A stretch of 64,000 nucleotides of DNA from Pseudoxanthomonas composti (GTDB lineage: Bacteria; Pseudomonadota; Gammaproteobacteria; Xanthomonadales; Xanthomonadaceae), in contig NZ_SAWZ01000001.1 of the NCBI RefSeq assembly GCF_004122095.1, positions 558,001-622,000 on the forward strand, given 5' to 3'. A model generated the notes under the pieces. It had not been told where the DNA came from, did no database searches, and was given only the letters and a program-made list of their open reading frames with translations. This document shows, piece by piece, positions 16,924 to 26,488 of this stretch (its first letter is position 1; every line of letters starts with the position of its first letter). The position numbers were made by a program, and so were the translations under genes.

Positions 16924-19900
16924 ATGGGACCGATGGGGAGCACGTTTCCAGCCATCGTCAGGCGTCCGCACCCCCCGCCGTCACGGTGGGCGGCTTGGCT
17001 GTTGGCGTTTCTTGCGCTGATTTCAGGCAGCGCGCAGGCGCTGCAGCCGGACAAACGATTCCAGGATTACGTCAGCAATACCTGGGCGCTGGAACAGGGG
17101 CTTCCGCAGCTCAGCGTCACCGCCATCGCCCAGGACAGCACCGGCTATCTCTGGGTCGGCACCCAGGCCGGGCTGGCCCGCTTCGATGGCAATCGCTTCA
17201 CGTCCTACGACAGCCGGGGCTGGCCCGGGCTGGGCAATGGCGACATCCGCGCCTTGCTGGCCGGTGCGCAGGCGCGCGTATGGATCGGCACCGCCACCGG
17301 GGTGGCGGTGCACGAACAGGGCCAGTTCTTCCAGGTCCTGCCCACCCCGCTGCCGGCCGGTCCCTTCGAGGTCAACGCCCTGGCGCGCGATACCCAGGGT
17401 CGGGTACTGGTGGCGACCAACCAGGGCGTGTATGTGGCCCAGGACCGGAGGCTGGTAGCGCTGGCCGCGCTGCGCGACAACGCGCTGGCCCTGCTGCAGG
17501 ACGGCCCGGACCTGTGGGTCGGTGGCATGGGCCAGGTGCAGCGCGCGCGTGGCGCGCAGGTGCAGACGATCGCGCTGCCTGCGGCCCTGGCCTCGGCAAA
17601 AGTGCGGACGTTGCGCCGCGCGCACGGGCAGCTCTGGGTCGGCACCAGCGCCGGCCTGTTCACCCTGCAGGACGGTCAGTGGCGCCACTTCGGCGATGAT
17701 CCGGTGCTGCAACGCACGCCGATCGAGGCAATGCTGCTGGATCGTCAGGACAACCTGTGGGTGTCGGCGGGCGACCGGCTGATGCGCCTGCGTCAGGGCG
17801 CGGTTGCCGAACGCATCGAGAACGCGCCCCGCTTTGCCGCACGCAGCCTGCTGGAGGACCGCGAAGGCAACCTGTGGATCGGCAGCATGATCTCCGGCCT
17901 GACCCGGGTCTGGAACGGCACCACGCGCCGCTACTCCAAGGACGATGGCCTGCTCGATCCGCTGCTGTGGACCGTCGCGCCCGGACAGCGCGGCCAGGTC
18001 TGGGTGGGCAGCAACAACGGCGTCGCACTCCTGGACCAGGGGCGTTTCCGGACTTTGATCAGCGGGAGCCAGCTGCCGCACCCGGGCGCGTACGCGCTGC
18101 TGATCGAAACCACCCAGGCCTGGATCGGCACACGCTCGGGCGTGGCGGTGCTGCGCGAAGGGGCGCTGCTGCGCCCGCGTGAGCTGGCCGCCATGGATAG
18201 CGCACAGATCAACGGCATCATGCGCGACCATGCCGGTGCGCTGTGGTTCGCCACCTCCGACGGCCTGTATCGCTGGCAGGACGCGCGGCTCACGCGCTTT
18301 GCCGCAGCGCAGGGCCTGGCCGATCCGCGCGTGCGCGTGCTGCTGGAGACCGGCGACCACCGCCTGCTGATCGGCACCTACTCAGGCCTGTACGAATGCA
18401 AGGGCGAAGGCGTGCAGCCCGTTGGGCAGGACCGGGGCTTTCCCCCCGACCTGCACGTCACCTCACTGCACGACCTGGGCCAGGGGCGGCTGCTGGCGGG
18501 CAACCTGACCCGCGAGACGCTGCTGTTGTTCAACGGCCAGCGCTGGATCGAGCTGGACCAGTCGCGCGGCATCCCCGCCAACTCCGCTTTCGCCATGGTC
18601 GAACACAAGGGCGATCTTTGGGTGGCTGGGCTGCGCGGCATCTACCGCCTGCCCTTACGCGAGCTGCAGCAGGCCGCGACCTCGGCCGAACCGCTGCCGC
18701 TGCATCCGCAGGCCCTGCTCAACGAACGCGGCGACCGCCACGGCGGGCAGAAGGGCGATTGCTGCAATGGCGCCGGCAATGCGCGCGGCTTCATCGCCAA
18801 CGATGCGTTCTGGCTGCCCACGCGCGATGGCCTGGTGGCACTGGATCTGAACGCGCTCGATGGCAACCCGGTGCCGCCCACGCCGCTGGTCGAGCGCGTG
18901 CAGATCCGGGGGCGGTGGCGCGAGGTCGATGCTGGCGGCGAGTGGACCTTGCCGGCCGACGCGCGCGACCTGCGCTTCGAATTCACCGCGCTCACCTTCC
19001 AGGCGCCGGAACATGCCGACATCCGCTACCGCCTGCTCGGCTACGACCGCCAGTGGATGACGCTGGAGGACATCGCCCAGCGCAGCGTCAACTACACCAA
19101 CCTGCCGCCCGGGCGTTACGCCTTCGAAGTCATCGGCGTGAACAACAGCGGCCTGGCCAGCCCGACGGCGGCACGACTGGCTTTCGAGATCGAGCCCTAT
19201 TTCTACGAGCGCACCTGGTTCCGCCTGTTCGCCGTCCTCGGCGGCCTGCTGCTGGTGCTGCTGGGCTATCTCTGGATCGGCCGGCGCTACAAGGACCAGC
19301 GCGCGGTGCTGGAAGCCCTGGTGCAGCAGCGCACGCGCGCACTGGAAGAGGCCAACGCGCGCCTGGAGGCGCTGACCCTGACCGATCCGCTGACCGGCCT
19401 GCACAACCGCCGCTACCTGACCCGGCAGATTCCGCTGGACCTGGCCTTCTATTCCCGCGATGCCGGCGTGAACCTGCACGAGGATGCGGTGATCTTCGGC
19501 CTGCTGGACGTGGACTACTTCAAGCGCGTCAACGACACCTGGGGCCACGACGCCGGCGACCGCGTGCTGCAACAGCTGGCCCAGTGCCTGCGCGAACTCA
19601 CCCGCCAGGGCGATTACGTGATTCGCTGGGGCGGGGAGGAGTTCCTGCTGGTGTTCCGGCCGATGCCGCGGGCGCAGCTGCGCATCCTGGGCGAGCGCGT
19701 CTGCCGGCGCATCGCCGAGCATCCTTTCGACATCGGCAACGGCACACCATTGCAGGTCACGATCTCGCTGGGTCTGATGGAGTATCCGCCCTTCCCCGAC
19801 GCGCCCCAGCTGCTGGGCTGGGAACAGATGGTGGCCCTGGCCGATCGTGCGCTGTACGAGGTCAAGACCCACGGCCGCAACGGCTGGGCCGCCTGGCGCC

Positions 19901-20010
19901 CCAGCCGCAGCGCCACGCCGGCCACCGACTCGCCCTGGGAAGGTCCACCCGGCCAGCTGATCGACGACGGCCTGCTGACCTTGGTGGGCTCGCACGTGCG
20001 CCTGGATTAG
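16924..20010 (+). CDS. Propeller-sensor diguanylate cyclase (GGDEF)
   Basis: A 1028-residue membrane enzyme predicted to make cyclic di-GMP in response to a periplasmic signal. Order: N-terminal hydrophobic export signal; propeller repeats from about residue 60 to 680 ([16 protein letters not shown] and others); Y_Y_Y domain about 690-760; membrane span about 766-786; short coiled-coil ([23 protein letters not shown]); GGDEF domain. The active site reads GGEEF at 903-907, an accepted functional form, and RQGD at 894-897 fits the product-inhibition I-site five residues upstream. It shares its sensor architecture with the two hybrid kinases at 3.4-10.6 kb. Confidence 0.94.
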   Translation: MGPMGSTFPAIVRRPHPPPSRWAAWLLAFLALISGSAQALQPDKRFQDYVSNTWALEQGLPQLSVTAIAQDSTGYLWVGTQAGLARFDGNRFTSYDSRGWPGLGNGDIRALLAGAQARVWIGTATGVAVHEQGQFFQVLPTPLPAGPFEVNALARDTQGRVLVATNQGVYVAQDRRLVALAALRDNALALLQDGPDLWVGGMGQVQRARGAQVQTIALPAALASAKVRTLRRAHGQLWVGTSAGLFTLQDGQWRHFGDDPVLQRTPIEAMLLDRQDNLWVSAGDRLMRLRQGAVAERIENAPRFAARSLLEDREGNLWIGSMISGLTRVWNGTTRRYSKDDGLLDPLLWTVAPGQRGQVWVGSNNGVALLDQGRFRTLISGSQLPHPGAYALLIETTQAWIGTRSGVAVLREGALLRPRELAAMDSAQINGIMRDHAGALWFATSDGLYRWQDARLTRFAAAQGLADPRVRVLLETGDHRLLIGTYSGLYECKGEGVQPVGQDRGFPPDLHVTSLHDLGQGRLLAGNLTRETLLLFNGQRWIELDQSRGIPANSAFAMVEHKGDLWVAGLRGIYRLPLRELQQAATSAEPLPLHPQALLNERGDRHGGQKGDCCNGAGNARGFIANDAFWLPTRDGLVALDLNALDGNPVPPTPLVERVQIRGRWREVDAGGEWTLPADARDLRFEFTALTFQAPEHADIRYRLLGYDRQWMTLEDIAQRSVNYTNLPPGRYAFEVIGVNNSGLASPTAARLAFEIEPYFYERTWFRLFAVLGGLLLVLLGYLWIGRRYKDQRAVLEALVQQRTRALEEANARLEALTLTDPLTGLHNRRYLTRQIPLDLAFYSRDAGVNLHEDAVIFGLLDVDYFKRVNDTWGHDAGDRVLQQLAQCLRELTRQGDYVIRWGGEEFLLVFRPMPRAQLRILGERVCRRIAEHPFDIGNGTPLQVTISLGLMEYPPFPDAPQLLGWEQMVALADRALYEVKTHGRNGWAAWRPSRSATPATDSPWEGPPGQLIDDGLLTLVGSHVRLD

Positions 20011-20112
20011 CGAGCGACGGCACAGCGCCCGCCGCGCCCGCTCCTGGAATCGTCATCGGGCGCTCGCGTGGCGCTGGCTACCCTGCCCGCTCCTTCCCCT
20101 AAGAGCCTCACG

Positions 20113-21117
20113 ATGCGGCGCATCCCCCTTGCCCTGTGCCTGTCTCTCCTCATGGCCGGCCCCGCGGCCGCGCAGGAGCAGACCGCCTACGGCCCACGCC
20201 TGGAAGGCTTCGACTATCCGCACCCGGTGCGCATCCATGCCTTCGACTCGCAGGGCCAGAAGCTGGAAATGGCGTATCTGGATGTCCCGCCCCTGGCCAC
20301 AGCCAACGGCAAGACCGTGGTGCTGCTGCACGGCAAGAACTTCTGCGCCGCCACCTGGGAAGACACGATCAAGGCGCTGGCCGGGGCCGGCTATCGCGTG
20401 ATCGCACCGGACCAGATCGGCTTCTGCAAATCCAGCAAACCGCAGGCCTACCAGTATTCATTCGCACAGCTGGCGGCCAACACCCACGCGCTCCTGCAAA
20501 CGCTGGGCATCGACAAGGCCGTGATCGGCGGCCATTCGATGGGCGGCATGCTCGCCACGCGCTACGCGCTGATGTATCCGCGGGAGACCGAGCGCCTGGT
20601 GCTGGTCAATCCGATCGGCCTGGAGGACTGGAAAAGCCTGGGCGTGCCCTGGCAGAGCGTGGACGCCTGGTACGCGAGCGAGCTGAAGACCAGCCTGGAC
20701 AGCATCAGGAAATACCAGCAGGACACCTACTACGCTGGCACCTGGAAACCGCAGTTCGAGCGCTGGGCGCGCATGCAGGCCGGCATGTACCTGGGCGATG
20801 GCAAGCAGGCCGTGGCCTGGAGCCAGGCCCTGACCTACGACATGGTGTTCAACCAGCCGGTGGTCTACGAGCTGCCACAACTCAAGGTGCCCACCACGCT
20901 CTTCATCGGTCAGAAGGACAACACCGCCATCGGCAAGGCGCTGGCGCCGGCCGAGGTCAGGCCCAGGCTGGGCCGCTACCCCGAGCTGGGCAAGCGCGCC
21001 GCACGCGCGATCCCCAAGGCCACGCTGGTGGAGTTCGCCGACCTGGGGCATTCGCCGCAGGTGCAGGACCCGGACCGCTTCAATGCGGCACTGTTGAAGG
21101 CGCTGGCAACGCCCTGA
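20113..21117 (+). CDS. Secreted alpha/beta hydrolase
   Basis: A 334-residue hydrolase exported by a signal peptide (RIPLALCLSLLMAGPAAAQ). The fold is clear: oxyanion HG in VVLLHGKNFCAATWEDTIKAL, DQIGFCKSSKP, nucleophile elbow GGHSMGG (Ser about 142), an acid in IGQKDNTA and histidine in FADLGHSPQVQDPDRF. The family includes epoxide hydrolase-like and lipase-like enzymes; the periplasmic location and substrate are not defined by the sequence. ATG 20113 is chosen because it gives a proper signal peptide, rather than upstream starts in the same frame. Confidence 0.88.
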   Translation: MRRIPLALCLSLLMAGPAAAQEQTAYGPRLEGFDYPHPVRIHAFDSQGQKLEMAYLDVPPLATANGKTVVLLHGKNFCAATWEDTIKALAGAGYRVIAPDQIGFCKSSKPQAYQYSFAQLAANTHALLQTLGIDKAVIGGHSMGGMLATRYALMYPRETERLVLVNPIGLEDWKSLGVPWQSVDAWYASELKTSLDSIRKYQQDTYYAGTWKPQFERWARMQAGMYLGDGKQAVAWSQALTYDMVFNQPVVYELPQLKVPTTLFIGQKDNTAIGKALAPAEVRPRLGRYPELGKRAARAIPKATLVEFADLGHSPQVQDPDRFNAALLKALATP

Positions 21118-21823
21118 GGGCCAGCGGATCAGCTGTCTTTGCTTCAGCTCCGAACAGATCAGGTCCAGGCGTTGGCAGCCTCGTCGCGCAACGCGTCGTG
21201 ACGACCGCACAACGGCCGAGCGCCCCAGGCGACGCGCATCGGTATCAGCCGCACTCAAAATTCAAGTAGGCGGGGCTCAAGGTGGCCTAGGGCCATCAGC
21301 CGTGAAGAGGCCTTCCTGGTAAAGCCTCTTCGCGGCCAAAGCCGCTGCCACAAATCTCTGAAGCGGTCCTGCGGGTCGCAGCGCTCAGGGCTGGTGCATT
21401 CCAGTACTGGACAACGCCCCGCACGGACAGCACCGCGCCAGTCAGCGACCTCCAGCAAGTACAGCAACGGCGCGCCACCGCCGCATCGGACAGTGGATGT
21501 CGGTACGCAGCGCAACAACGGCACGCTGCATGTCGTGCGTGCCGCGCGCACACGACATCGCACAGGACATGCACAGGACTCCGCATCGCAGCACGCGATT
21601 GGTACGGAAGTTCCGTGAAGGAGTTCAAGCTTATTTCCCGCCCACGATGACAACGTTGTCTCCGCACCGTCTTCCGCACCTGGAAGACCGGTGCGATACG
21701 ACCCGCGTCAAACGCGCATTGCAGCACGACGACCCAAGCACTCTGACTCGCGTTCGACGCATTCCAGGGGATGGCGTCCGGCCCATTGATGCCGGCTTGT
21801 TGAGACAACCAGGAGAGTTGGCC
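21118..21823. other. Intergenic region upstream of chitinase gene
   Basis: About 700 bp with no frame that has convincing protein character. It contains a double hairpin of REP type at 21304-21345. The last 25 bp hold the chitinase ribosome binding site (AGGAGA). The length leaves room for a long regulated leader, but I see no known riboswitch. Confidence 0.5.
21304..21345. repeat. REP-like double hairpin
   Basis: GAAGAGGC pairs with GCCTCTTC across 12 bases, followed at once by GCGGC, CAAA, GCCGC. The second half, with flanking CTCTTC and TGCCAC, resembles the REP sequences common in Pseudomonas and xanthomonads. Confidence 0.55.
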
Positions 21824-23884
21824 ATGCAGGTGATGACCCGAAGGACATGGTGGTTGGGCTGTCTGCTGTCGCTTGGATTCGTCCAGGCTGCGCAGGCGCA
21901 GTCCGCGCAATGCAACAACGTGCCGCAGTGGAACGCATCGACCATCTACAACACCGGCGACAAGCTGGTCTATCAAAACCGGCTGTACCAGGCCAGCACG
22001 CAGATCTGGAACACGCCACCGACCCATTGCCCCAGCTGCGGCTGGTACCAGGACCTGGGGAGCTGCAGCACCACCGGCGGCAACCTCGCCCCCAGCGTGA
22101 GCCTCACCGCCCCCAGCGGCGGCGCCACCTTTACTGCCGGCAGCAGCATCACCCTGACCGCTACCGCCAGCGACAGCGACGGCACCATCAGCAAGGTCGA
22201 GTTCTTCCGCGGCAGCACCTCGCTGGGCGTGGACACGAGCGCGCCCTACAGCGTGACCTGGAACAACGTCGCCGCTGGCAGCTACAGCCTGACCGCCGTG
22301 GCCACCGACAACGCCAATGCCACCAAGCAGTCGGCCGCGGTGAACATCACCGTCAGCGGCGGTTCCAGCGGCGATACCACCGCGCCCTCCGTGCCCGCCG
22401 GCCTGGCCTCCACCGCGCAGACCGCCAGCAGCATCACCCTGGGCTGGAACGCCTCCACCGACAACAGCGGCGGCAGCGGCGTTGCCGGCTACGACGTCTA
22501 CCGCAACGGCAGCCTGGTGGGCTCGCCCGCCGGCACCAGCTACACCGACTCAGCGCTGACGGCCAACACCACCTATACCTACCGCGTCCGCGCCCGCGAC
22601 AACGCCGGCAACGCCTCGGCGCAAAGCACCCAGATCAGCGCCAAGACCAGCGCCAGCAGCGGCGGCAACACCGGCGCCAAGCGCGTGATCGGCTACTTCA
22701 TGCAATGGGGCATCTACGGCCGCAACTACCGGGTCAAGGACATCCAGACCAGTGGTTCGGCCAGCAAGGTCACCCATATCAACTACGCCTTCGGCAACGT
22801 GCGCAACAACCGCTGCGAGGTCGGCGTGACCCAGCCCTCCAACGAGAGCACCGGAGCCGGTGGCGATGCCTTTGCCGACTACACCAAGTCCTTCGCCGCA
22901 GGCGAAAGCGTGGATGGCGCGGCCGACACCTGGGACCAGCCGCTGCGCGGCAACTGGAACCAGCTCAAGAAGCTCAAGGCAGCCCACCCCGGCATGAAGG
23001 TGCTGATCTCGCTCGGCGGCTGGACGTGGTCGCGTGGCTTCGCCAGCGCGGCGCGCCCGGAAAATCGCCAGGCCTTCGTCGCCTCCTGCATCGACGCCTA
23101 CATCCGCGGCAACCTGCCGGTGACCGATGGCGCCGGCGGCACGGCCGCGGCGGCGGGCGTGTTCGATGGCATCGACATCGACTGGGAATACCCGGCGGCC
23201 TGCGGCCTGAGCTGCGGCGCGGCGGAGGAGACGGCCAACTACACCGCCCTGCTGGCCGAGTTCCGCCGCCAGCTCGATGCGGTGCGCCCCGGCCTGCTGC
23301 TGACCGCCGCGGTCGGCGCCGGCATCGACAAGATCCGCGTGACCGAGGTGGCCAAGTACCAGGCATCGCTGGACTACATCAACGTGATGACCTACGACTT
23401 CCACGGCGCCTTCGAGCCGCGGACCAACCACCACTCGGCCCTGTACGACTCACCGGCCGATCCCTCCACCGGCGACGTGGCGCTGTACAACAGCAACGAT
23501 GCGCTGCAGGCCTTCCTGGACCGCGGGGTGCCCTCTGCCAAGCTCAACATCGGCATCGGCTTCTACGGACGCGGCTGGACCGGTGTGCCCAACGTCAACA
23601 ACGGCCTGTACCAGAGCGGCAGTGCCGCGCCAGGCACCTACGAGGCGGGCATCGAGGACTACAAGGTGCTGAAGAACTTCGCGGGCACCAGCCACACCGA
23701 CAACGTGGCCAAGGCACATTGGAAGTACAACGGCACGACCTTCTGGAGCTACGACAGCCCGGCGATCATCACCGAGAAGATGTCCTACGCCAAGGTCCAG
23801 GGACTGGGCGGCGCCTTCTTCTGGGAGTTCAGCGGCGACGCGCAGGGCGAGCTGGTCAACACCATCAGCGCGGGCCTGCAGTAG
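21824..23884 (+). CDS. Chitinase, GH18, with CBM5/12, Ig-like and FN3 modules
   Basis: A 686-residue secreted chitinase. Signal peptide ends VQAAQAQ; a CBM5/12 chitin-binding module spans about 27-77 (WNASTIYNTGDKLVYQNRLYQA, with paired cysteines); a bacterial Ig-like module about 83-170 (VSLTAPSGGATFTAGSSITLTATASD); an FN3 module about 180-275; then GH18 from about 285 to the end. The catalytic DxxDxDxE motif is FDGIDIDWEYP with the acid Glu455. Substrate-binding segments SLGGWTWSRGF and MTYDFHGAFEP are present. It hydrolyses beta-1,4 N-acetylglucosamine polymers outside the cell. ATG 21824 follows AGGAGA; upstream in-frame codons belong to the leader. Confidence 0.96.
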   Translation: MQVMTRRTWWLGCLLSLGFVQAAQAQSAQCNNVPQWNASTIYNTGDKLVYQNRLYQASTQIWNTPPTHCPSCGWYQDLGSCSTTGGNLAPSVSLTAPSGGATFTAGSSITLTATASDSDGTISKVEFFRGSTSLGVDTSAPYSVTWNNVAAGSYSLTAVATDNANATKQSAAVNITVSGGSSGDTTAPSVPAGLASTAQTASSITLGWNASTDNSGGSGVAGYDVYRNGSLVGSPAGTSYTDSALTANTTYTYRVRARDNAGNASAQSTQISAKTSASSGGNTGAKRVIGYFMQWGIYGRNYRVKDIQTSGSASKVTHINYAFGNVRNNRCEVGVTQPSNESTGAGGDAFADYTKSFAAGESVDGAADTWDQPLRGNWNQLKKLKAAHPGMKVLISLGGWTWSRGFASAARPENRQAFVASCIDAYIRGNLPVTDGAGGTAAAAGVFDGIDIDWEYPAACGLSCGAAEETANYTALLAEFRRQLDAVRPGLLLTAAVGAGIDKIRVTEVAKYQASLDYINVMTYDFHGAFEPRTNHHSALYDSPADPSTGDVALYNSNDALQAFLDRGVPSAKLNIGIGFYGRGWTGVPNVNNGLYQSGSAAPGTYEAGIEDYKVLKNFAGTSHTDNVAKAHWKYNGTTFWSYDSPAIITEKMSYAKVQGLGGAFFWEFSGDAQGELVNTISAGLQ

Positions 23885-23896
23885 CCTTCGGGCGGG

Positions 23897-24065
23897 GGTG
23901 GATGGAGGTACGTCATCCACCCTACGGGGTCGGCCTCATCGTCGGATTTGCCACGATGGTGGATGGAAGAGCGTCATCCACCCTACGGCCTCGGACCCAT
24001 GGCGGATGCGGGAGCGTCGTCCACCGACGGGTCGCGTAGGGTGGACAACGCGAAGCTTGTCCACC
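23897..24065. repeat. Cluster of three GGTGGA hairpin repeats
   Basis: Three short hairpins follow the chitinase gene: GGTGGATG/CATCCACC at 23897-23921 and 23958-23982, and GGTGGACAA/TTGTCCACC at 24040-24065 with an 8-base loop. They are usually bordered by CTACG or CGTAG. The same family occurs in tandem at 51556-51880. The third hairpin is the inverted form of the GGTGGACAA hairpins there, with one mismatch in the loop. Confidence 0.75.
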
Positions 24066-24139
24066 ACCGCTTCCGCTGACGCAAGACCACCAGCCGCCAG
24101 CGAACCTCACGCGGTGACCTGAACGGCCGAATCAAAAGC

Positions 24140-24173
24140 ATCCGATGCCAGAGCACTGGCATCGGATTTTTTT
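24140..24173. terminator. Bidirectional intrinsic terminator
   Basis: An 11-bp perfect stem (ATCCGATGCCA with TGGCATCGGAT) around GAGCAC, followed by six T on the plus strand; on the minus strand it runs into GCTTTTGATT. It sits between the ends of the chitinase gene and the convergent hom gene and can serve both. Confidence 0.9.
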
Positions 24174-24197
24174 GTCCTCGGCTTTCAACGCGCCCAC

Positions 24198-25274
24198 TCA
24201 ATGACGGCGCACGATCTCCAGCACATCGTCCAGCAGCGCCGCGGCGGTGACTTCCGCGCCGGCGCCCGGCCCCTGCACCAGCAGCGGCTGCTCGGGATAA
24301 CGATCGCTGTGGATCGCCACCCGGTTGTCGGTGCCCGCACCGCCGCACAGCGCGTGCTCGGCGCGCAAGGCCTGCAGCGAGACGCTGGCGCCCCGTGCAT
24401 CGAAGCGCCCTACGAAGCGCAGCCGCGCGCCCTGAGCAAGGGCCCGCGAGGCCTGCTCGGCCAACGGTGCATCCAGCGTCGCCAGCGCAGCGTCCAGCCC
24501 ATCCTGGTCGGCAGCCGCCAAGGCGTCAGGCACCAGCGATTGCACGTGCACGTCCTGCGCCTGCAGCGCCAGACCGGCCGCACGCGCCAGGATCAGCAGC
24601 TTGCGGCGCACGTCCTCGCCGGACAGATCGATGCGCGGATCCGGCTCGGTATAGCCGGCCACCCGGGCCTGGCGCACCAGGTCCGAGAACGGCTGGCTGC
24701 CGTCGAAACGGTTGAACAGCCAGGCCAGCGAACCGGACAGCACGCCTTCTACGCGGCTAATGCGATCTCCGCCGGCCACCAGCGCGCGCAGGCTGCGCAG
24801 CAGCGGCAACCCCGCCCCGACCGTGGCGCTGTCGCCGTACCGGCTGTGGCCGCTGCCGGCCGCATGCGCGATCTGCTGCGCACGCAGGAGCTCGGCGCCG
24901 GTACCCAGCTTGTTGGCGGTCACCACGTGCACGCCCCGGCCCAGCCAATCGGCGTGACGCGCGGCCACCGCATCGCTGGCCGTGGCGTCGATGACGATAT
25001 CGCCCGTCGCCAGGTCATCGGCGCGATCCCACGCAGGCACCGTGCCGTCATGCGCGGCGGCCAGGCGCAGGCGCTGCACGCACGCGGCCAGGTCATCACA
25101 GCCCGGCTCGATCCCGCGCGAGTTGGCCAGCCAGGCAAAAGCGGGCAGCTCGGTGCCGCGCGCCTGCAGGCGCGCGTGGCGCTCGATGAGCGCGCTGCCG
25201 ACCACGCCCGTGCCCAGCAAGGCCAGGCGCGGTTTCCTGCGCGGCGCGGTCGCCAGGCGCACCACCGCGCTCAT
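24198..25274 (-). CDS. hom: Homoserine dehydrogenase, monofunctional
   Basis: A 358-residue NAD(P)H-dependent enzyme that reduces aspartate semialdehyde to homoserine. The Rossmann motif is LALLGTGVVGSALIE near residue 20; DIVIDATASDAVAARHADWLGRGVHVVTANK and the catalytic region GAGLPLLRSLRALVAGGDRISRVEGVLSGSLAWLFNRFDG with AGYTEPDPRIDLSGEDVRRKLLILAR are family hallmarks. No ACT or kinase domain is present, so unlike ThrA/MetL it is not fused. It overlaps metB by 4 bp as the last gene of metX-metB-hom, supplying homoserine to the pathway. Terminated by the hairpin at 24140. Confidence 0.95.
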   Translation of the reverse strand: MSAVVRLATAPRRKPRLALLGTGVVGSALIERHARLQARGTELPAFAWLANSRGIEPGCDDLAACVQRLRLAAAHDGTVPAWDRADDLATGDIVIDATASDAVAARHADWLGRGVHVVTANKLGTGAELLRAQQIAHAAGSGHSRYGDSATVGAGLPLLRSLRALVAGGDRISRVEGVLSGSLAWLFNRFDGSQPFSDLVRQARVAGYTEPDPRIDLSGEDVRRKLLILARAAGLALQAQDVHVQSLVPDALAAADQDGLDAALATLDAPLAEQASRALAQGARLRFVGRFDARGASVSLQALRAEHALCGGAGTDNRVAIHSDRYPEQPLLVQGPGAGAEVTAAALLDDVLEIVRRH

Positions 25275-26488
25275 GCGTCGGCCTGTTTCTTCAGCGCGGA
25301 GGCAGCCACGGACTGCGCGCGCGCCAGGCCCGCCTGCAGATCGGCCACCAGGTCATCGGCCAGCTCGATGCCCACCGACAGGCGCAGCAGGCCATCGGAG
25401 ATACCGGCCTTGGCGCGCGCCTCGGGCGTCATCGCCGCATGGGTCATGGTGGCCGGATGCGCGACCAGGCTTTCCACCCCGCCCAGGGACTCGGCCAGGG
25501 TGAAGTACTGCAAGCCCTCGACGAAGGCGCGCACGGCCGCCTCGCCGCCGTCCAGCTCAAAGGAGATCATCGCCCCGAAGCCCTTCTGCTGGCGCGCGGC
25601 CACGGCATGGCCCGGATGCGAGGCCAGCCCCGGGAAGTAAACCTTGGACACCGCCGCGTGGACGTCGAGTACATCGACGATGGCCTGGGCGTTCTCCTGG
25701 TGCACGCGCAGGCGTGCATCCAGCGTGCGCAGGCCGCGCAGGGTCAGGAAGGCATCGAACGGCGAGCCGGTCAGGCCCAGCGCATTGGCCCACCACACCA
25801 GCTGCTGATGGACCTCGGCCTCGCGCGCGATGACCGCGCCACCGACCACGTCGCTGTGGCCGTTGACGTACTTGGTGGTCGAGTGCAGCACGATGTCCGC
25901 GCCGAACTCGATCGGCTTCTGCAGCGCGGGCGAGAGGAAGGTGTTGTCCACCACCGCCAGCGCGCCGGCCTTGTGCGCCGCCTCGATGACAAAACGCAGG
26001 TCGGTGATGCGCAGCAGCGGGTTGGACGGGGTCTCGATCAGCACCAGCTTGGGCGACTGCGCCAGCGCTTCGCCCAGCGACACCGGGTTGGTCAGGTCGG
26101 CGGTGATCAGCTGGAAGTGGCCCTTGGCCGCCAGCGCGTTGAACAGCCGCCAGCTGCCGCCGTAGGCATCGTGCGGCACCACCAGCTTGTCGCCGGGCTG
26201 CAGCAGCGCATTGAGCACCAGGTTGATCGCGCCCATGCCGGTGGCGGTGATCACCCCGCCGGCGCCGCCTTCCAGCTCGGCCAGCGCCTCGCCCAGCAGG
26301 TCGCGCGTGGGGTTGCCGCTGCGCGTGTAGTCATACTGGCGCTTGTTGTTGAAGCCGTCGAAGGAGAAGTTGGACGACAGCACGATCGGCGGCGTCACCG
26401 CGCCGAAGGCGGTGTCGCGATCGATGCCGGCGCGCACGGCGGCGGTGGCGGAGCTGCAGGGAACGGCGTCGTGCGGGGAACGGCTCAT
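25271..26488 (-). CDS. metB: Cystathionine gamma-synthase
   Basis: A 405-residue PLP enzyme of the Cys/Met metabolism family that joins an activated homoserine with cysteine to form cystathionine. The PLP lysine is Lys206 in HSTTKYVNGHSD; other family motifs are YDYTRSGNPTRDLLGEALAELEGG, ATGMGAINLVL, PHDAYGGSWRLF and LIETPSNPLLRI. Related O-acylhomoserine sulfhydrylases are about 430 residues, so the length and motifs fit MetB; a gamma-lyase activity cannot be excluded. Overlaps hom and metX by 4 bp each, hence coupled translation. Confidence 0.92.
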   Translation of the reverse strand: MSRSPHDAVPCSSATAAVRAGIDRDTAFGAVTPPIVLSSNFSFDGFNNKRQYDYTRSGNPTRDLLGEALAELEGGAGGVITATGMGAINLVLNALLQPGDKLVVPHDAYGGSWRLFNALAAKGHFQLITADLTNPVSLGEALAQSPKLVLIETPSNPLLRITDLRFVIEAAHKAGALAVVDNTFLSPALQKPIEFGADIVLHSTTKYVNGHSDVVGGAVIAREAEVHQQLVWWANALGLTGSPFDAFLTLRGLRTLDARLRVHQENAQAIVDVLDVHAAVSKVYFPGLASHPGHAVAARQQKGFGAMISFELDGGEAAVRAFVEGLQYFTLAESLGGVESLVAHPATMTHAAMTPEARAKAGISDGLLRLSVGIELADDLVADLQAGLARAQSVAASALKKQADA

